Source of the DNA: Sphagnum magellanicum
Lineage: Eukaryota > Streptophyta > Sphagnopsida > Sphagnales > Sphagnaceae
Assembly: GCA_021904315.1 (NCBI GenBank)
Contig: CM038919.1
Span: 19,399,666-19,463,665 of the forward strand
Length of the DNA: 64,000 bases
Direction: 5' to 3'
The notes beneath the pieces were generated by a model. The model saw only the letters and a list, made by a program, of their open reading frames with translations, was not told where the DNA came from and ran no database searches. Shown piece after piece: positions 24,227 through 36,340 of the stretch. The translations under genes and the position numbers were made by a program. Position 1 is the stretch's first letter, and each line of letters opens with the position of its first letter.

Positions 24227-24382
24227 TTTTGTTCATCTCTTAATTTGGCAACAATGATGTCATGCCCAACTTTTTTTTCCAAGGATAATGGCAATGGGTT
24301 TTACACTAGCTTGTTCTCATTTGAAAACAAAAACTTGTTGCCTTCCCCCTCCTAGAGAAGATAAAAGATGCAACTTGAACAC
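24227..24382 (-). pseudogene. Orphan P450 exon-2 relic, copy A
   Basis: The minus strand matches exon 2 of P450-A (28,455-28,624). It starts GTGTTCAAG, keeps the stretch coding for NEN.LV, and ends at EQ.. followed by a GT donor. It is 156 nt against 170, so it is out of frame, and it has a stop after NENKLV. The neighbouring intron-1 side also aligns (the ATTACATGAT and CTTGTCAATG region). No exon 1 or exon 3 was found nearby. It is the remains of an older P450 copy downstream of the living one. Confidence 0.8.
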
Positions 24383-25637
24383 CAACCAAACCAAGTTGAG
24401 AACTTTCATTACATGATTGCCAAACTTGTCAATGCACATACAAATTCACGTTGCAATCCTCATACCATGCACATTTGACTTACTTATGATCAACTCACAT
24501 GCATTTGAAAAAAATGTATGCATGAATTGGACACTTAATGTTGAAAGTTCGAAGGAACCACCAAAACATAACAAGGCCAATTTTACATGAATTTTGAAAC
24601 TATTCATTGCGTTGAATCAACTATATTTGGAAACGGTACATGTAGGATTCATTATTGCTTACACAAAAAAAAGAACAAAAGTTCATGTATGACAATGGTC
24701 CACAACACTTACAATTTTAAATCTTGAATTCCACAAAACTTTTTTTTATAAATAAATTAGCTTTTCTTTTTCCATAGATTATTCTTGCCACTTGTGAGGA
24801 GTGTTTTGAATCAACATTTTGTTTACTAGCAAAATTTCTCCAGAAAGGGATTTTTAAATTTCAAAATTAAAAACTGAAGTGATTTTGGAGGTGGTCAATA
24901 TGAAGAAATGAAACAAAAATTTGTAAAATTATATAGATTGGGTTTCGTGTGTGGCCATGAATATAGAAAGCCATTTAAAAATATTTGCCACAAACTCAAT
25001 TTGTAGCCAGATTTGGCTAAATTTTCTTAGGGATGATTGCCATTTTCTTTACATCTTCCTATGGAGGATTACCATTTAGGTTACATTAAAGAAATCCAAA
25101 AAATACATTGGTTATGATTCTAGAGCTAATGAGAGCAACAAATTATTACCATGAATTTCATTGATTTATTTCCATGAATTTTTGTAATTAATTTTCCAAA
25201 TTTAATATTTTTTTTTCTAGATTTATCCATAGCCTATGGCATCAAGCCATTCACCACATAATTATTATCATCATGTATGTATACACCATCTACTAAAATA
25301 ACTACCTCACCCATCTCTCCTACCCACCTATATGAAAATGCAAAATCTTTATAACTATTTAAAAAATATCCTTTCATAATTTTCACCTCGATCCTTAATG
25401 ATTATTTTGACCTCTTCCTCACATACCTTTTGAAATCTTCCCTTTCAAAGTGAAAATTAAAAATTGAATTCAAATGAAATAACACATTACAACATATAAT
25501 GAATATGGGCAACATCAAAACTCAATATAATCAACTCATAACTTATAGATTCCCACAAATATTTTTAGGCAAATCAAAAGTATTAATTGTTGTGTCTACC
25601 TTTTGGAAAAGTTTTTGATCATGTATGCTTACTGAAC
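24383..25637. other. Sequence between relic exon and P450-A
   Basis: Non-coding in both copies. The first few hundred bases align with intron 1 of the P450s. The rest is the 3' flank of P450-A, with the segment from about 25,470 also found beside copy C and copy B. Confidence 0.5.
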
Positions 25638-28600
25638 TTATGAATAGTCTTTCTTATGGATTTTCAATTGAAGCCCTTTCTGAAAGGTATGAAATGGACT
25701 CATTGTCATTTGTTCATGAGGGTCAATCATTGACCATTCATAATTTAGCACCAAATGGTGGAGGAATACAACCATTTCAATGCGAGCAAACTCACTTCCA
25801 GGGCACATTCGAGGTCCACCTCCAAATGGCAAATAAGTGAAAGGTTGGGGTCCGATTCCTTCAAAACGAGATGGATCAAACCTTTTAGGATTTGGGAAAA
25901 ATTGCGGTGACAAGTGCGAGCATGGACCACTCCAAACAAGCTGCACAACATCCATGAATGGGGAAGGTTATTAGTAAAGAAGAAATTCAATCCAACACCA
26001 TGTTGATTTCTATTTAACATTTGGATTAATGATAATTCAATTTAAGAGGTCCTAATATCAAAGTGTAATTTTTTAAAGTTTAGAGTCCAAACATTATGTC
26101 CTATCTAGAATGTGGTTATTGATCAAACAATTATGTACAATCCAAGACCCTAGAAACTTTTGAAATTTTTAATAAAAAATATTTATATATGTAGTTTGCA
26201 CCATCTGATGAACCCTAAAAGAAACTACTTACAACCTTCTAAAATGTGAAACATTTAACCCTTTATGTGCATTACTTCTTGAGCCTTGACCATTTTAAAC
26301 ATCATCTTCATATCATTGGTTTGGACCAAAAGTGGCCTATAATATCTAAAGTTCACACATGTATGTATAATTGGTTTGTAACTTTAATATAAATTTCAAC
26401 GTAAAACATAGTTTCCATTTGTGTTGTTAGGTTTGAAATATGATTTGATATTTGGCTAGGCCAAAAAAACAAATTATTTGGTCAATTGTTATTTCTAAAC
26501 TCACCCACATGTGTTGGCTGGATGTATAAACCACTATTGGGTGGTTGCTTGGTTTGGAAGGTTAGAACTAAAGGTTCAAGTTCCAATTCATGAAAAAAAA
26601 ATCAAAATTAGGTTTAATTTTTGGAACCAATTCTAAAGTCAAAATCAGAAAATTAAGAAAATGAAAAACCAAACCCAAAACCAAAATTGGAACCATATTT
26701 TTGAAAAAACAATTTGAAAAAAATTAAAATCAAGGGTTAACAAAAGATTAGCTATTGTTTCTAGGTTGGGTTCCTTGGAATTAGGTCTAGCTTTCAAAAC
26801 AAGAACCCAAACTAAAACCAATTTTTTTTTCCTTGAAAAATCTAGCCAAAACTAGAACCAAAATCACAATTTTTTTTTTTGAAGAACCGAAATTAAAATT
26901 TTTCTAATTTATTTTAATAAATTGAAACTAGAGGTTTGTCATAAAAGTTAAGAATCACCCAACACAATTATAAAGTTCAAATAATTGTCTTATGGATTAG
27001 CAATAGATTTAGACAAGTATGCCTATGACAATATGCAAAATTTGTAGTTCTATTAACTTGTTAATTAGATTAAGCTTAACATATCTTGTGGTCCATCATT
27101 TCAAGAAACACAACACATAAAATTGTTTTTTACAACTCTCACCTTCCAACCTTTTGGAATGGTAAATCCTCCATATTCAATCTCTTTGATTGCTTCTCGT
27201 GTTCCCCATGGCACTATAGGTTGTATGCGCATAGTCTCTTGGATAACTTGCCACGTGTACTTCATTTTTCGTGTGTCATCCCAACATAGCAAGTCTTTAA
27301 CCTTTTCCATTGCAATTTTCTTTTGCTCTATCACATGCACAAATGTAAACCTTCAATTTCAACTAAATGGAATTAGTTGGCAAGGAGAAACAGATAAATT
27401 TGTGTTAAAATGACATAGAATGCAAATATATGTAAAATGTGATTCCATCCAAAATTTTCATTTTCTTAAGACCTTTTCACCAAACTTATGATCTAGGGAA
27501 CATACCTTTAATAACCTCTTGTAAACAATGCGGATTTAAAAATAGATATTTGAGTACAACTGCAATTGTGCCAGATGTTGTGTCATGGCCTGCAAATAAA
27601 AATCCCAAAATGTTGTCCTTGATTTCTTCATTGGTGAGTAGGTGGCCTTGATCATCAGGGGTGTTAATTAGCATTGACAAAAGATCTTGGTGAGGTGAGA
27701 TCTTTCCTTCTTCCATATCCTACCATTGAAAACAATAGTTAAAACATGTACATAGGTGAAGCCTATCAAATGTATAATGTACATGGGTGGAACCACCACA
27801 ACATGGCATAACAACTACGCTACCCCATTTGAAATTAATCAAGGCAATGAATTGTGAAAGTAATCAAATACTTTGGAAATAAGCTTAGATTGTTGCAAAA
27901 AAATAAAAAAGACTTGCAATAAGGAGTCATTTACCTTTTGCTTTTGACATATGATGATCTCCAATTTATGAAGTAGTCTTTTGCGTGCTAACAACGCTTT
28001 GTGGTATGTAGTTCCAGGAAAATTCAGTGGTAGTGCCAAGAACCCTGCCACGTATATATTCATATCATGTGCTAATGCATGAAATTCAGGGCCTTTTCTA
28101 ATGCTCATGAATAAATCAATTGCCAAAGATAAGGTAAATTTTTTCAATAATGTCCCAGCCATAATTGCATCCTTCTTTTCCCAGAATTGTTCAAAATGGG
28201 CTTTTGTTGTTTCATGCATTCTAAGCACAAAGCTTTGCAAGCCAATAGGGCCAAAGAAAGACGAAAGAATTTGGCGAACCCTCCTAAACATTCAAAACCA
28301 CAATTTATTAGTCATGCTCATTCCCAATTATCATAGTCCATTGTACTTCCATGATTAACACAACACAAAAGTCAGTTTTAGAAAAATGAATGCATGTTTA
28401 GATGTATATGGTTGAGGGCTTTGTAAATGGATATATTGATGGGAGGGTACCTACTTGTGTTCTTCTCCTACTTTGGTGGCAATGCTGCTGCGCCCCAAAA
28501 GTTTGACCATAGGTGATGGCAATTTAGCTTGCACTAGATTGTTCTCATTTGAAAACAAAAACTTGTTGCCTTTAGGTGGACCCAAAAACACTAGTGGAGA

Positions 28601-29525
28601 AAATAAAGCATGTGTCTTGAACACCTGAGCCAATTTGAAACTTTAATCATATAATCACCTTGTCAATATGTATATGAATTCTAGTTTAAAATTAATATGC
28701 ATTTCACTTGCATATGCATGACGTCATATACATTAAAAAAAGTGTATGCAATACACACTTAATGATGAAAGGAACATTTTTGGTAAATTCACTGAACACT
28801 ATTTGTAATTGTCTTCACATCTTCAATATACCTTTGCATTTTAAAGTATTAAAATGATTTGTAGCTTGTCAAATAACAATCCATAGCATAGACATGTATT
28901 GTCAAGAAAACAATCCAATTCAAAATTCAAACTCCAAAAAAATGCACATTCGATATGAATGTAGACATGTGACTTTAAGGATAAAGAAGTACGTTGAAAT
29001 AACCTAAGATGCACTTCCATGCAAAAGAATCAATTAACAAGCTTCAATCAACACATTGTGCAATGCAATTTGATATTATTATAAATATACATTCCTAAAA
29101 GTTTAAAATGTAAACTAACATCATGAGTAGGTTAAACACACCCACAATGCTTAACTGCACTTGATAGAAAGGACTCTTGCAAAGATGTATAAGATATATA
29201 GATGACAAACCTGTCCATATTTGGTCATACGAGGGTTGATAAAGTCCTCCACAAATTTATTGGCTTTATAAGCACGAAGAAACTCTGAAGTCTCTCCTAG
29301 AAAAGGGAGCCCAAGACTACCAGGAGGTAGAGTTGTTTTGGCATTGTCCTTCAAGTTCCTTTGCCAAGAGTACCACCTATACAAAGTAACAACTCCTATT
29401 ACAATTCCAATAGCCAAGCCCACATCACCGAATGTTAAAGAAAGACACAATAAATCAGTGATTTTGCAATCGTAGTGTGCATGATGACCCATTTTTAACT
29501 TGTGCTTACACCCTTTCCCAATCAA
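25638..29525 (-). CDS. Cytochrome P450-A, CYP716/CYP725-like (CYP85 clan), six exons
   Basis: Exons on the minus strand: 29,211-29,525, 28,455-28,624, 27,935-28,283, 27,506-27,719, 27,143-27,327 and 25,638-25,940. They total 1,536 nt, or 511 codons plus stop. All introns are GT-AG and all phases agree. Residues 35-52 form a membrane anchor (VGLAIGIVIGVVTLYRWY), followed by a proline-rich hinge LPPGSLGLPFLGE (66-78). The I-helix is AGHDTT (321-326), the K-helix ETMR (380-383), the PxRF motif FDPSRF (432-437), and the heme loop [10 protein letters not shown] has cysteine 457. FDPSRFEGIGP resembles CYP716 enzymes; the N-terminal half also resembles taxane hydroxylases (CYP725). An ER-bound terpenoid oxidase is likely, substrate unknown. 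A second in-frame ATG at codon 12 could be the start. The gene looks intact. Confidence 0.92.
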
Positions 29526-29570
29526 TGGACTAAAACCTTATTGGTGACACAGTAGTAAACTTACAATCTC

Positions 29571-29578
29571 ATTATATA
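29571..29578 (-). promoter_or_regulatory. TATA box of P450-A
   Basis: TATATAAT on the minus strand, 46 bp upstream of the first ATG. Transcription starting about 30 bp downstream would give a short leader, which leaves the second ATG (codon 12) possible as the start. The promoter region is largely conserved in copy B. Confidence 0.6.
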
Positions 29579-29580
29579 GA

Positions 29581-31886
29581 CCATCCAAACTATGAATAGG
29601 AGCTGTTTGAATTTAGGTGCACACAATCAAAGAAATCTATACAATGAAATGATGCCAAATTCATCAATAGGATAATGTTGTACATGCACACTTGAAATGT
29701 GACACACAGTCAAGACTATGGCTTGTAAATGACATTCCTCCACTATGAAAGGGGGTGCCTCATACATGCGAAAGAGTTTTGTAGCTCCTTTTGTAGCTCC
29801 TTTTGTCTAAAACACGATTTCAATTGGTAAAGGCCCAGGATCTCCAAAAGGGTTCTACTTTTTGCAAGGAAATCATTTTTTTCTAGTAATTTTGATGCAT
29901 ATCCAAGGTCAATTGTCACAAGAAAAGAATTTTTGTTTCACATGTGGAACATGATACTTTATATATAATTCATACCAATTTTCAACTAGTAGCCCATCTA
30001 TCCCATTTGGAGATATTTGTTAAAACTGTTGTTGATAACATATTCAATGCTTATTGGCACTGGGTGATATCTTTTTCAATTTTCTAATGTTGCATTATTG
30101 ATTAACATCCCAAAAGGAACTAGCATTAAATGATAAAAGGTTTTTAGAGCCTGTCAAGATAGTTTTAAAACTAGTTTTTAAAATGCTACCCAACTAAAAT
30201 TTGAGTCCAAATGTGGCCTTAAATTTTTTTTTAAAAATTAAATGGAAAATTTCTCAAGAAAAATGAGAATATTTCAAAAGAATATTCCCTTTCAAGAAAA
30301 ATCTTCACATTTCAAATGGCAAAATTTTGCACCAAAAGACATGCTGATTGGCACACTCAAGTCAACCCATCATGCTACTTAGTGTTGAGTTTCAAAGTAT
30401 TCCCCCACATATTGCAATTGGAACTTGAAAGGATCAAAACTTTTTAACTCAAAAAACTTCACCCAAAAAATTGACAAAAGAGTACCTTAAGGTAGGTGCA
30501 AAATCATCTTGATGAGGTTATGGATTTGTCTTTATTTTCACTATGTTTTATGAGCCCATGACATCCGCCTAAAAGGACTAATTAGCAAGTCCAAATCATC
30601 AATTCACAATCATAATGTTCCTATGAATAAGGGGGCTTGCTTGTTGTGGGGGTATACAATATTGGGTAGTTATAGGTCTTTGAGAAAAACAGGTTAGACA
30701 AAATATGCGCCAAAATGATTAGTTCGAGGTTTTATTTACATTGCAAAAATATAGGAAACATGTTTACACAAAATAATTAAAAGGGTACAAAAGTCAATGA
30801 CAATTTCTTGTTATTTGTCAATGAATTTAATTGAGATGGATAAGTTTTCTCTTTAAAAAAAAGGTAATTCTTGCTGACCACCTGACACGTCTAGCGAGGT
30901 TCACATAATTTCCGATTTTTCAGAAAAAAGATGAAAAGATTCGTTGTGCCATACCTCTACACATGGGTTGCTATTTTGCAATTGATCAGATGAAATACAT
31001 GACAGCGTGTATGACATCATCCAAGTGACATATGCAGATTCTAGATATGTAAAGCATTGGCTTTTTTTTGTCTTTGTTATTTGACAATCAGTTTCTAGCT
31101 GAATATTGGAGGCCTATCTTCCAAGTTGGAAGATTTCTTGCACTCTGTACACTATCCTTGGGACCTTTTTTTTCTCTTTGCAGCATTTCCTTATATTTCA
31201 AAGATTCATTTATGCTTTAACAAAGATCATCAAGAAAAGGATTGATAGTGGGAGGGCGCCGATACATAGGAAGACTAAGAAAGAATTGGAATAGATAAAG
31301 ATAAAAGGGAAAAGAAAATCAGTGCTTTATGCAAGAGAATGGTAGCCCTCTCAACCCTTCCATGTTATTAGAGTTATCCGTAAACTCATGCCCTATTGGG
31401 CCTGAGTTGCACCCCTCATTTGATGCTTCATCCCCTCTTGGCTGTTGTCCGCAAAGTCATGAAATTTTAATAAATAAGGGTATGAAATACTGACGCTCAG
31501 CATTAAATGCTCCAGGCTCGCGAGCATTTAGAGAGCTACAGTACACAGAGCAGCAGCTGTGATTGGTTGAATGCGTTGAGGAAAAGAAAGGACAGTGCAA
31601 ACTCAGTTTAGCACCAAATTGCTCTATTCCGTTTTCAAATTGGACACGGACACTTTTGTAGACCGGGCCTGAGTTTCATGCCCGGTTGAAGGTTAGTGTA
31701 CTTTTTTTTCCTGTTTTCTGAAATCTCTTCCCCGATGTGACGAAACACGGGGTTCCAATGCCGTCTTTGCCTGACTTCACGGATAACTTTATTATGTGCC
31801 TAGCAGTTGGGCTGTTGCCCTTGTGCCCATGCACCCAAAAACATGGAATATCCTCTCTATGGCTACCCTTTTCCTATAATGAGAAA
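29581..31886. other. P450-A upstream region and unique spacer
   Basis: Homology to copy B is lost to view at the window end near 29,760. Beyond that the DNA is AT-rich with no recognised gene. TTTTGTAGCTCC is repeated near 29,780. At 31,106-31,294 an open stretch ends IDSGRAPIHRKTKKELE after a good acceptor (TCTCTTTGCAG, about 31,174-31,184). It could be a stranded exon, but I do not recognise it. The part 31,370-31,880 is richer in G and C and holds two inverted repeats (31,505-31,529 and 31,663-31,685). Confidence 0.35.
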
Positions 31887-32130
31887 CTAGTTTGAACCCT
31901 GTGCCTAATGCACAGGTGTGTGTGTATTTGACGGTACATATTACAAAATTACAATTACAAACTACATTTCCAAAACCTCTTTATATTCGACATTCCGCAT
32001 GTATCCATTGGGACCCTCGCTGCTGAAAATCTTGATGTTTGCACTTCTTGTGACCCATGAGATAGCAACATACAGCTGACCATGGGAATAGACCGGAGAT
32101 GGCAAATATACCCCAACGTTGTTCAACTTG
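31887..32130 (-). mobile_element. Helitron 3' end with last codons of Pif1 helicase
   Basis: On the minus strand the sequence from about 32,130 reads NNVGVYLPSPVYSHGQLY, then VAISWVT, and continues to a stop at 31,962-31,964. This is the hallmark C-terminal motif of the Pif1-type helicase in plant Helitrons. Below it lies a 7-bp-stem hairpin (31,898-31,916, CCTGTGC and GCACAGG), then CTAG at 31,887-31,890 followed on that strand by T. That is the classic Helitron 3' terminus inserted at an AT site. The rest of the Rep/helicase is missing upstream of codon LNNVG. The 5' end was not found. Confidence 0.82.
31898..31916 (-). terminator. Helitron 3' terminal hairpin
   Basis: Stem CCTGTGC / GCACAGG with a 5-nt loop, 7 nt from the terminal CTAG. 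Such hairpins mark the end of rolling-circle replication in Helitrons. Confidence 0.75.
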
Positions 32131-33239
32131 TAAGTAAGTCGTAAGTTACTTATTTAATAGGTATCAATCTGTTGAAAATTATTTCTTTGTTTTTGTATGT
32201 TGATAAGTTCCAGTATCCGGACCCCCTCCATGTTCATAATGGTTAGGGTTTCTGGTGCAGCCAATTTTCACATGCATCATAATAATATCTTTGGCATCTA
32301 GCATATTATTATTATTGGCAAAATTGTTTTTCTGGGCAATCTGATCATTGCAATTACCAATATATCTATTAAGTTTGTGTGCTAAAATGGCAACTGACAT
32401 CCATTGCCATTATTATTATGGCAAATGCAAGCCTTGAAATTGCCAATATCTAATAGAAGTGGCTTAACGGCTGCTCGCTCTGGCATCCATTGAACTATAA
32501 TAAAAAATTATGGCAATGTAAAAAGCATTGAAAATTTCCAATATATTAAATAAAATTTCAAAAAAAAAAGAAAAAAAAAGCCCAACCCAACTCTTTCAGT
32601 TGTTAAGAAAGAGACAGGATGAGGGTACCTAAGTCCAAAAACCCCAAAATAAAAAATAAACATAAAAATAAAAATAAAATTACAACACTAATATATATTA
32701 TTCTCCATTGCGTCGCATCTGTGTTCCACTCTTTTTCCGCCCCATCAGTAGAAACAGACCATGACGAGACAGATGGATGACCAAACAAATGGACGAATGG
32801 ATGACGAGAAAAATGGATGAAATGATGCTTCACGACGTCCTTTATTATATGTAATTGTGTTGGAGTTAGATTTGATTTTAGAAAATGCATTTTGTATGGA
32901 ATTCCCTGATCTTGGAGGAGGAGATCAAATGGGTATGAGGAATTTGAAATATTAATGTTTTGTGGGATGGAGTGAACCAGCCCCTGTGATTGTACCAGTT
33001 GGCCGTTCTCTCCATTGGATGGGCTATGATTTTTCATTCGCCTCCTCACCCTACGTTAATCAATATTCTACCACAGTCAATTTTTTTGCCTGTTTACCTT
33101 TGACTGTTTTTTTTGGGCCAATTTTTTCTTAACCCTGACCTCCATACTACTCTCCCACATAGTCACCCTACTAACCTACTTAATTTGCTAACCTACCTCT
33201 TAGCGCTACATACTAGCTAATAAGCAATCCTTTACCTAC
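32131..33239. other. Spacer with no recognised gene
   Basis: May include more of the Helitron body, but no Rep or helicase motif was found. An open stretch on the minus strand (32,603-33,049) has no recognised domain. Its right part shares 32,885-32,950 with 11,211-11,275, so it is at least partly repeat-derived. Confidence 0.35.
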
Positions 33240-34370
33240 CCTCTCTATCTTTTCCTGGCAAAACTTTTATCTCGTGACAAAACTTATATCTCTTTTTGAC
33301 TAAAGTTTTATCTCTTCACAAAACTTAAATGTTCTTGGCTAAACTTTTCACTTGGCAAAATTTATATTTTTTCTTGGCAAAACTTATATCTATTTTTGGT
33401 TAAACTTCTAATTCTTGACAAAACTTGTATGTCTTCTTGGCTAAAATTTTCTTTTGGCAAAACCTATATTTTTTCTTAGCTAAATTTTTCTCTCTTGAAA
33501 AAACCTATATTTATTTTTGGCTAAACTTTTAACTCTTGGCAAAACTTAATCTTTTTTTGGCTAAATTTTTTTTTCTTGACGAAACCTATATCTCTTCTTG
33601 GCAAAACCTGTATCTATTATTGGCTAAACTAATATATATTCTTCGTTAAACTTTTTTTCTTGGCTAAATTTTTTTCTCTTGGCAAAACCTATATCTATTC
33701 TTGGTTAAACTTCTAACTCTTGGCAAAACCCATATTTCTTATTGGTACTTTTTTCCTTTGTGAAAACTTATATTTTTTCTTTCTTGGCAAAACCTATATT
33801 TTTTTCGCTAAACTTTTCTAACCCCTGGCAAAACCTATATTTCTTATTGGCTAACTTTTGGCAAAACTTATATTTCTTCTTGGAATTTTTTTTCTTGGCA
33901 AAACCTATATTTTTTATTGGCAAAAAATTTCTCTCTAGTCAAAGCTTATATTTCTTCTTGGCAAAAAATTTCTTTCTTGGAAAAATTTATATTTCTTTTT
34001 GGTTAAATTTTTTCTGTCTTGGCAAAACTTATATCTTTTCTTGGTTTTTTTTTTTTTGGGAAAACCTTATTTATTCTTGGTTAAACTTCTAACTCTTGGT
34101 GAAACCTATATCTCTTCTTGGCTAATTTTTTTTCTTTTGACAAAACATGGATCTCTTTTTGGCTAAATTTCTAAGTCTTAACAAAACTTATATTTATTTT
34201 GCCAAGAGTTAAAAGTTTAGCCAAAATGCGCCCTTGCTAAACTCCTACCTCCCAACAATTCTTTTATGTCTTTTTTGGTTAAAATTAAAACTTTCAACAA
34301 AACCATTTTATATTTTGGCTAAACCTATACTTATTGGCAAAACCTCTACTTCTCTAGAGGGAAAAGAAAT
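33240..34370. repeat. Degenerate tandem array, TTCTTGGCTAAAC / CTTGGCAAAACC units
   Basis: About 1.1 kb of alternating units of the kind CTTGGCAAAACCTATAT and TTCTTGGCTAAACTTTT, giving a composite period of roughly 40-60 bp with much variation. The open frame at 33,742-34,092, which repeats LAKPI, is a by-product of the array. Read on the other strand the units contain TTTTGCCAAG and TTTAGCCAAG, as in the CACTA arrays. Confidence 0.85.
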
Positions 34371-34829
34371 ATTAATGGAATCACAAGGTGTAAATTGAAC
34401 TTTAGTATATATTTTTTATAGAAATCAATTAAGGACATAAAAAATAATGTTGATTTTAGTTAGAACAAATAACTAAGAAAGTAAGATATATATATTTGTA
34501 TTTTCAACAATTATCTAATTCAATCATTTAAATCATGAAAAAATTAATGTAAAACATATGGTTCGTAAAGGGGGGTTATATTTACATATATAGAGGTTGA
34601 AGGTTTAGGTTTTGGGCATTACAATATTCATGTCAACTTTAAGTTAACACCATGTTTGTAATGATTTGGAGTTCCCAAAACTAACACCTACTACATGGAT
34701 AACATGCAGGTGTTGCTTACTATGCCAATTACTAATAGTAGTTGAAGATTTAATCCCAACATGCAATACACACCTATGAAAATAATGGCATTTGTGATTG
34801 AAATGAAAGTTTTTTTCTCTTGAAATCCT

Positions 34830-35210
34830 TTTTTTAAAAAATATTATATTTTTAATTTCAGGTACTTTTATTTTTCATTTTAAATTTTGATTATTTTTTT
34901 CTTGTTTTAAATGATTTTTTTTCTATTTCTTGTACTTTGATTTTTCGCTTAAATGTTTTTGTTTTTGTTTTGTTTTAAATGATTTTTCTTCTATTTCTTG
35001 TATTTTTATTTCTTGTTTTGAAATTTTATTGTCTCTTTCTTTTTTAAAATGATTTTTATTTTATTTCTTGTACTTTTATTTTTCATTATAAAATTTTATT
35101 ATCTCTTTCTTGTTTTAAATGATTTTTCTTCTATTTTTTTTACTTTTATTTTTTATTCTAAAATTTTATTGTATTTTTTTGTTTTAAATTATTTTTTTCC
35201 TATTCCTGTT
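34830..35210. repeat. T-rich tandem repeat, period about 69 bp
   Basis: Five degenerate units sharing TTGTTTTAAATGATTTTT, then CTATTTCTTGTACTTTTATT. The GTTTTAAATGA landmark recurs near 34,901, 34,971, 35,042, 35,112 and 35,180. No coding potential. Confidence 0.75.
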
Positions 35211-36340
35211 TCATAATCAATTTTTTAATTCCTTTATTATTCTTCTAATTTTTAAAAAACTCAAAATTATTGTAATTCCTTTTTTTGTAATTTTAAACAA
35301 ATTCGAAACTATCTTTGTCATTTTTTGTTCATCGTAAACTATGCATATTTTATGCCCAACATTTGGGGATTCTGTGAAACATGAAAAAAATCTTACCATC
35401 ATTTTATGCTTCAAATGTGAATATTACATTTTTTTTATTTTTTTTCTTTTTAATATTTCTTGTCATAATGTTCACAAAAATAAAGATGAAGGTACTACAT
35501 ACAATGGACCAATCATGTTGTGATGGAACTTGAATGACAATGGACCCAGATTTTGCAATACCTTCATGATAAAACTGAGGCCCTGTTGGAATTAAAATGC
35601 AAAAAACCAAGTCCTTGCAATTCCCATATAATTTACATTACAAATTATATTTTGTTTATGTAAAGGTTTAATATGTGGGCATTGCAAAGACTTGCCCCTC
35701 CATCGCTTAAATTTAGGGTTACCAAAGAGTTCGAAAAAATACAATACCTACAACACCAATATCCAATACTAATGTCAAAGTATGGGTGAACGTAATTCTT
35801 ACATATTCAATTGTGATTACTCACTACATACACCAACAAAGTAATATTTTCATCATATTTGTAAACGTGTTAATATTACATTACCTTCATCCAAAAACAC
35901 ATTTCTTCAGTGTGAAATCAACTCATTAGCAATACCTGAATTTAAGACTTTCATTATAACCCCATGTTACATTACCTACATCCATTACATGAAATCTTCA
36001 CTGTGAAGATAACAAAAAAAGACAATATTTGGATTAAGATGGCAAATCCCCTATTGGAAGGGTTATGGGACGGGTAATACCCTCATTTATCAAAACAAAA
36101 AGTCATCATGTCCCATGTAATGTGTGAAATTCTATGCAATATTAAAAAGCCTACCCACTAACCGATAACTATTATACATTAATTGTTTTAATTAATATGA
36201 AATGGGGGGTTGATTTTCAAGCCATACATGTTCATTATTTAAAGTTTAGACCACTAACACATATTATGGTAATATGTGCCATCTTTAAAGAAATAGAGAT
36301 TGATATGGGAGAATAATACAAGTGGAACTATTTTTTTTTC
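35211..36340. other. Gene-free spacer
   Basis: AT-rich, no gene, no array. Nothing recognised. Confidence 0.5.

Larger units (their letters stand above)
1..29800 (+). repeat. Segmental duplication, copy A
   Basis: This stretch matches about 39,033-64,000 in the same orientation and order. The left ends pair from base 1 with about 39,033 and the right ends pair near 29,740 with 63,990, where the window stops, so the unit may be longer. By eye the copies differ by scattered substitutions and small indels. The unit carries a MULE relic, two CACTA-type elements, a carrier pseudogene, an orphan P450 exon and a complete P450. A block of about 9.6 kb (1,785-11,357) has no counterpart in copy B. Confidence 0.93.

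Noticed and set aside
27123-27413. Plus-strand ORFs over P450-A exons
   Set aside because: Antisense shadows of exons 3-5; the minus strand carries the motifs and splice sites.
33742-34092. 116-codon ORF rich in FLAKPIFF repeats
   Set aside because: It is the translation of the TTCTTGGCTAAAC/CTTGGCAAAACC array; the open frame follows from the unit composition.
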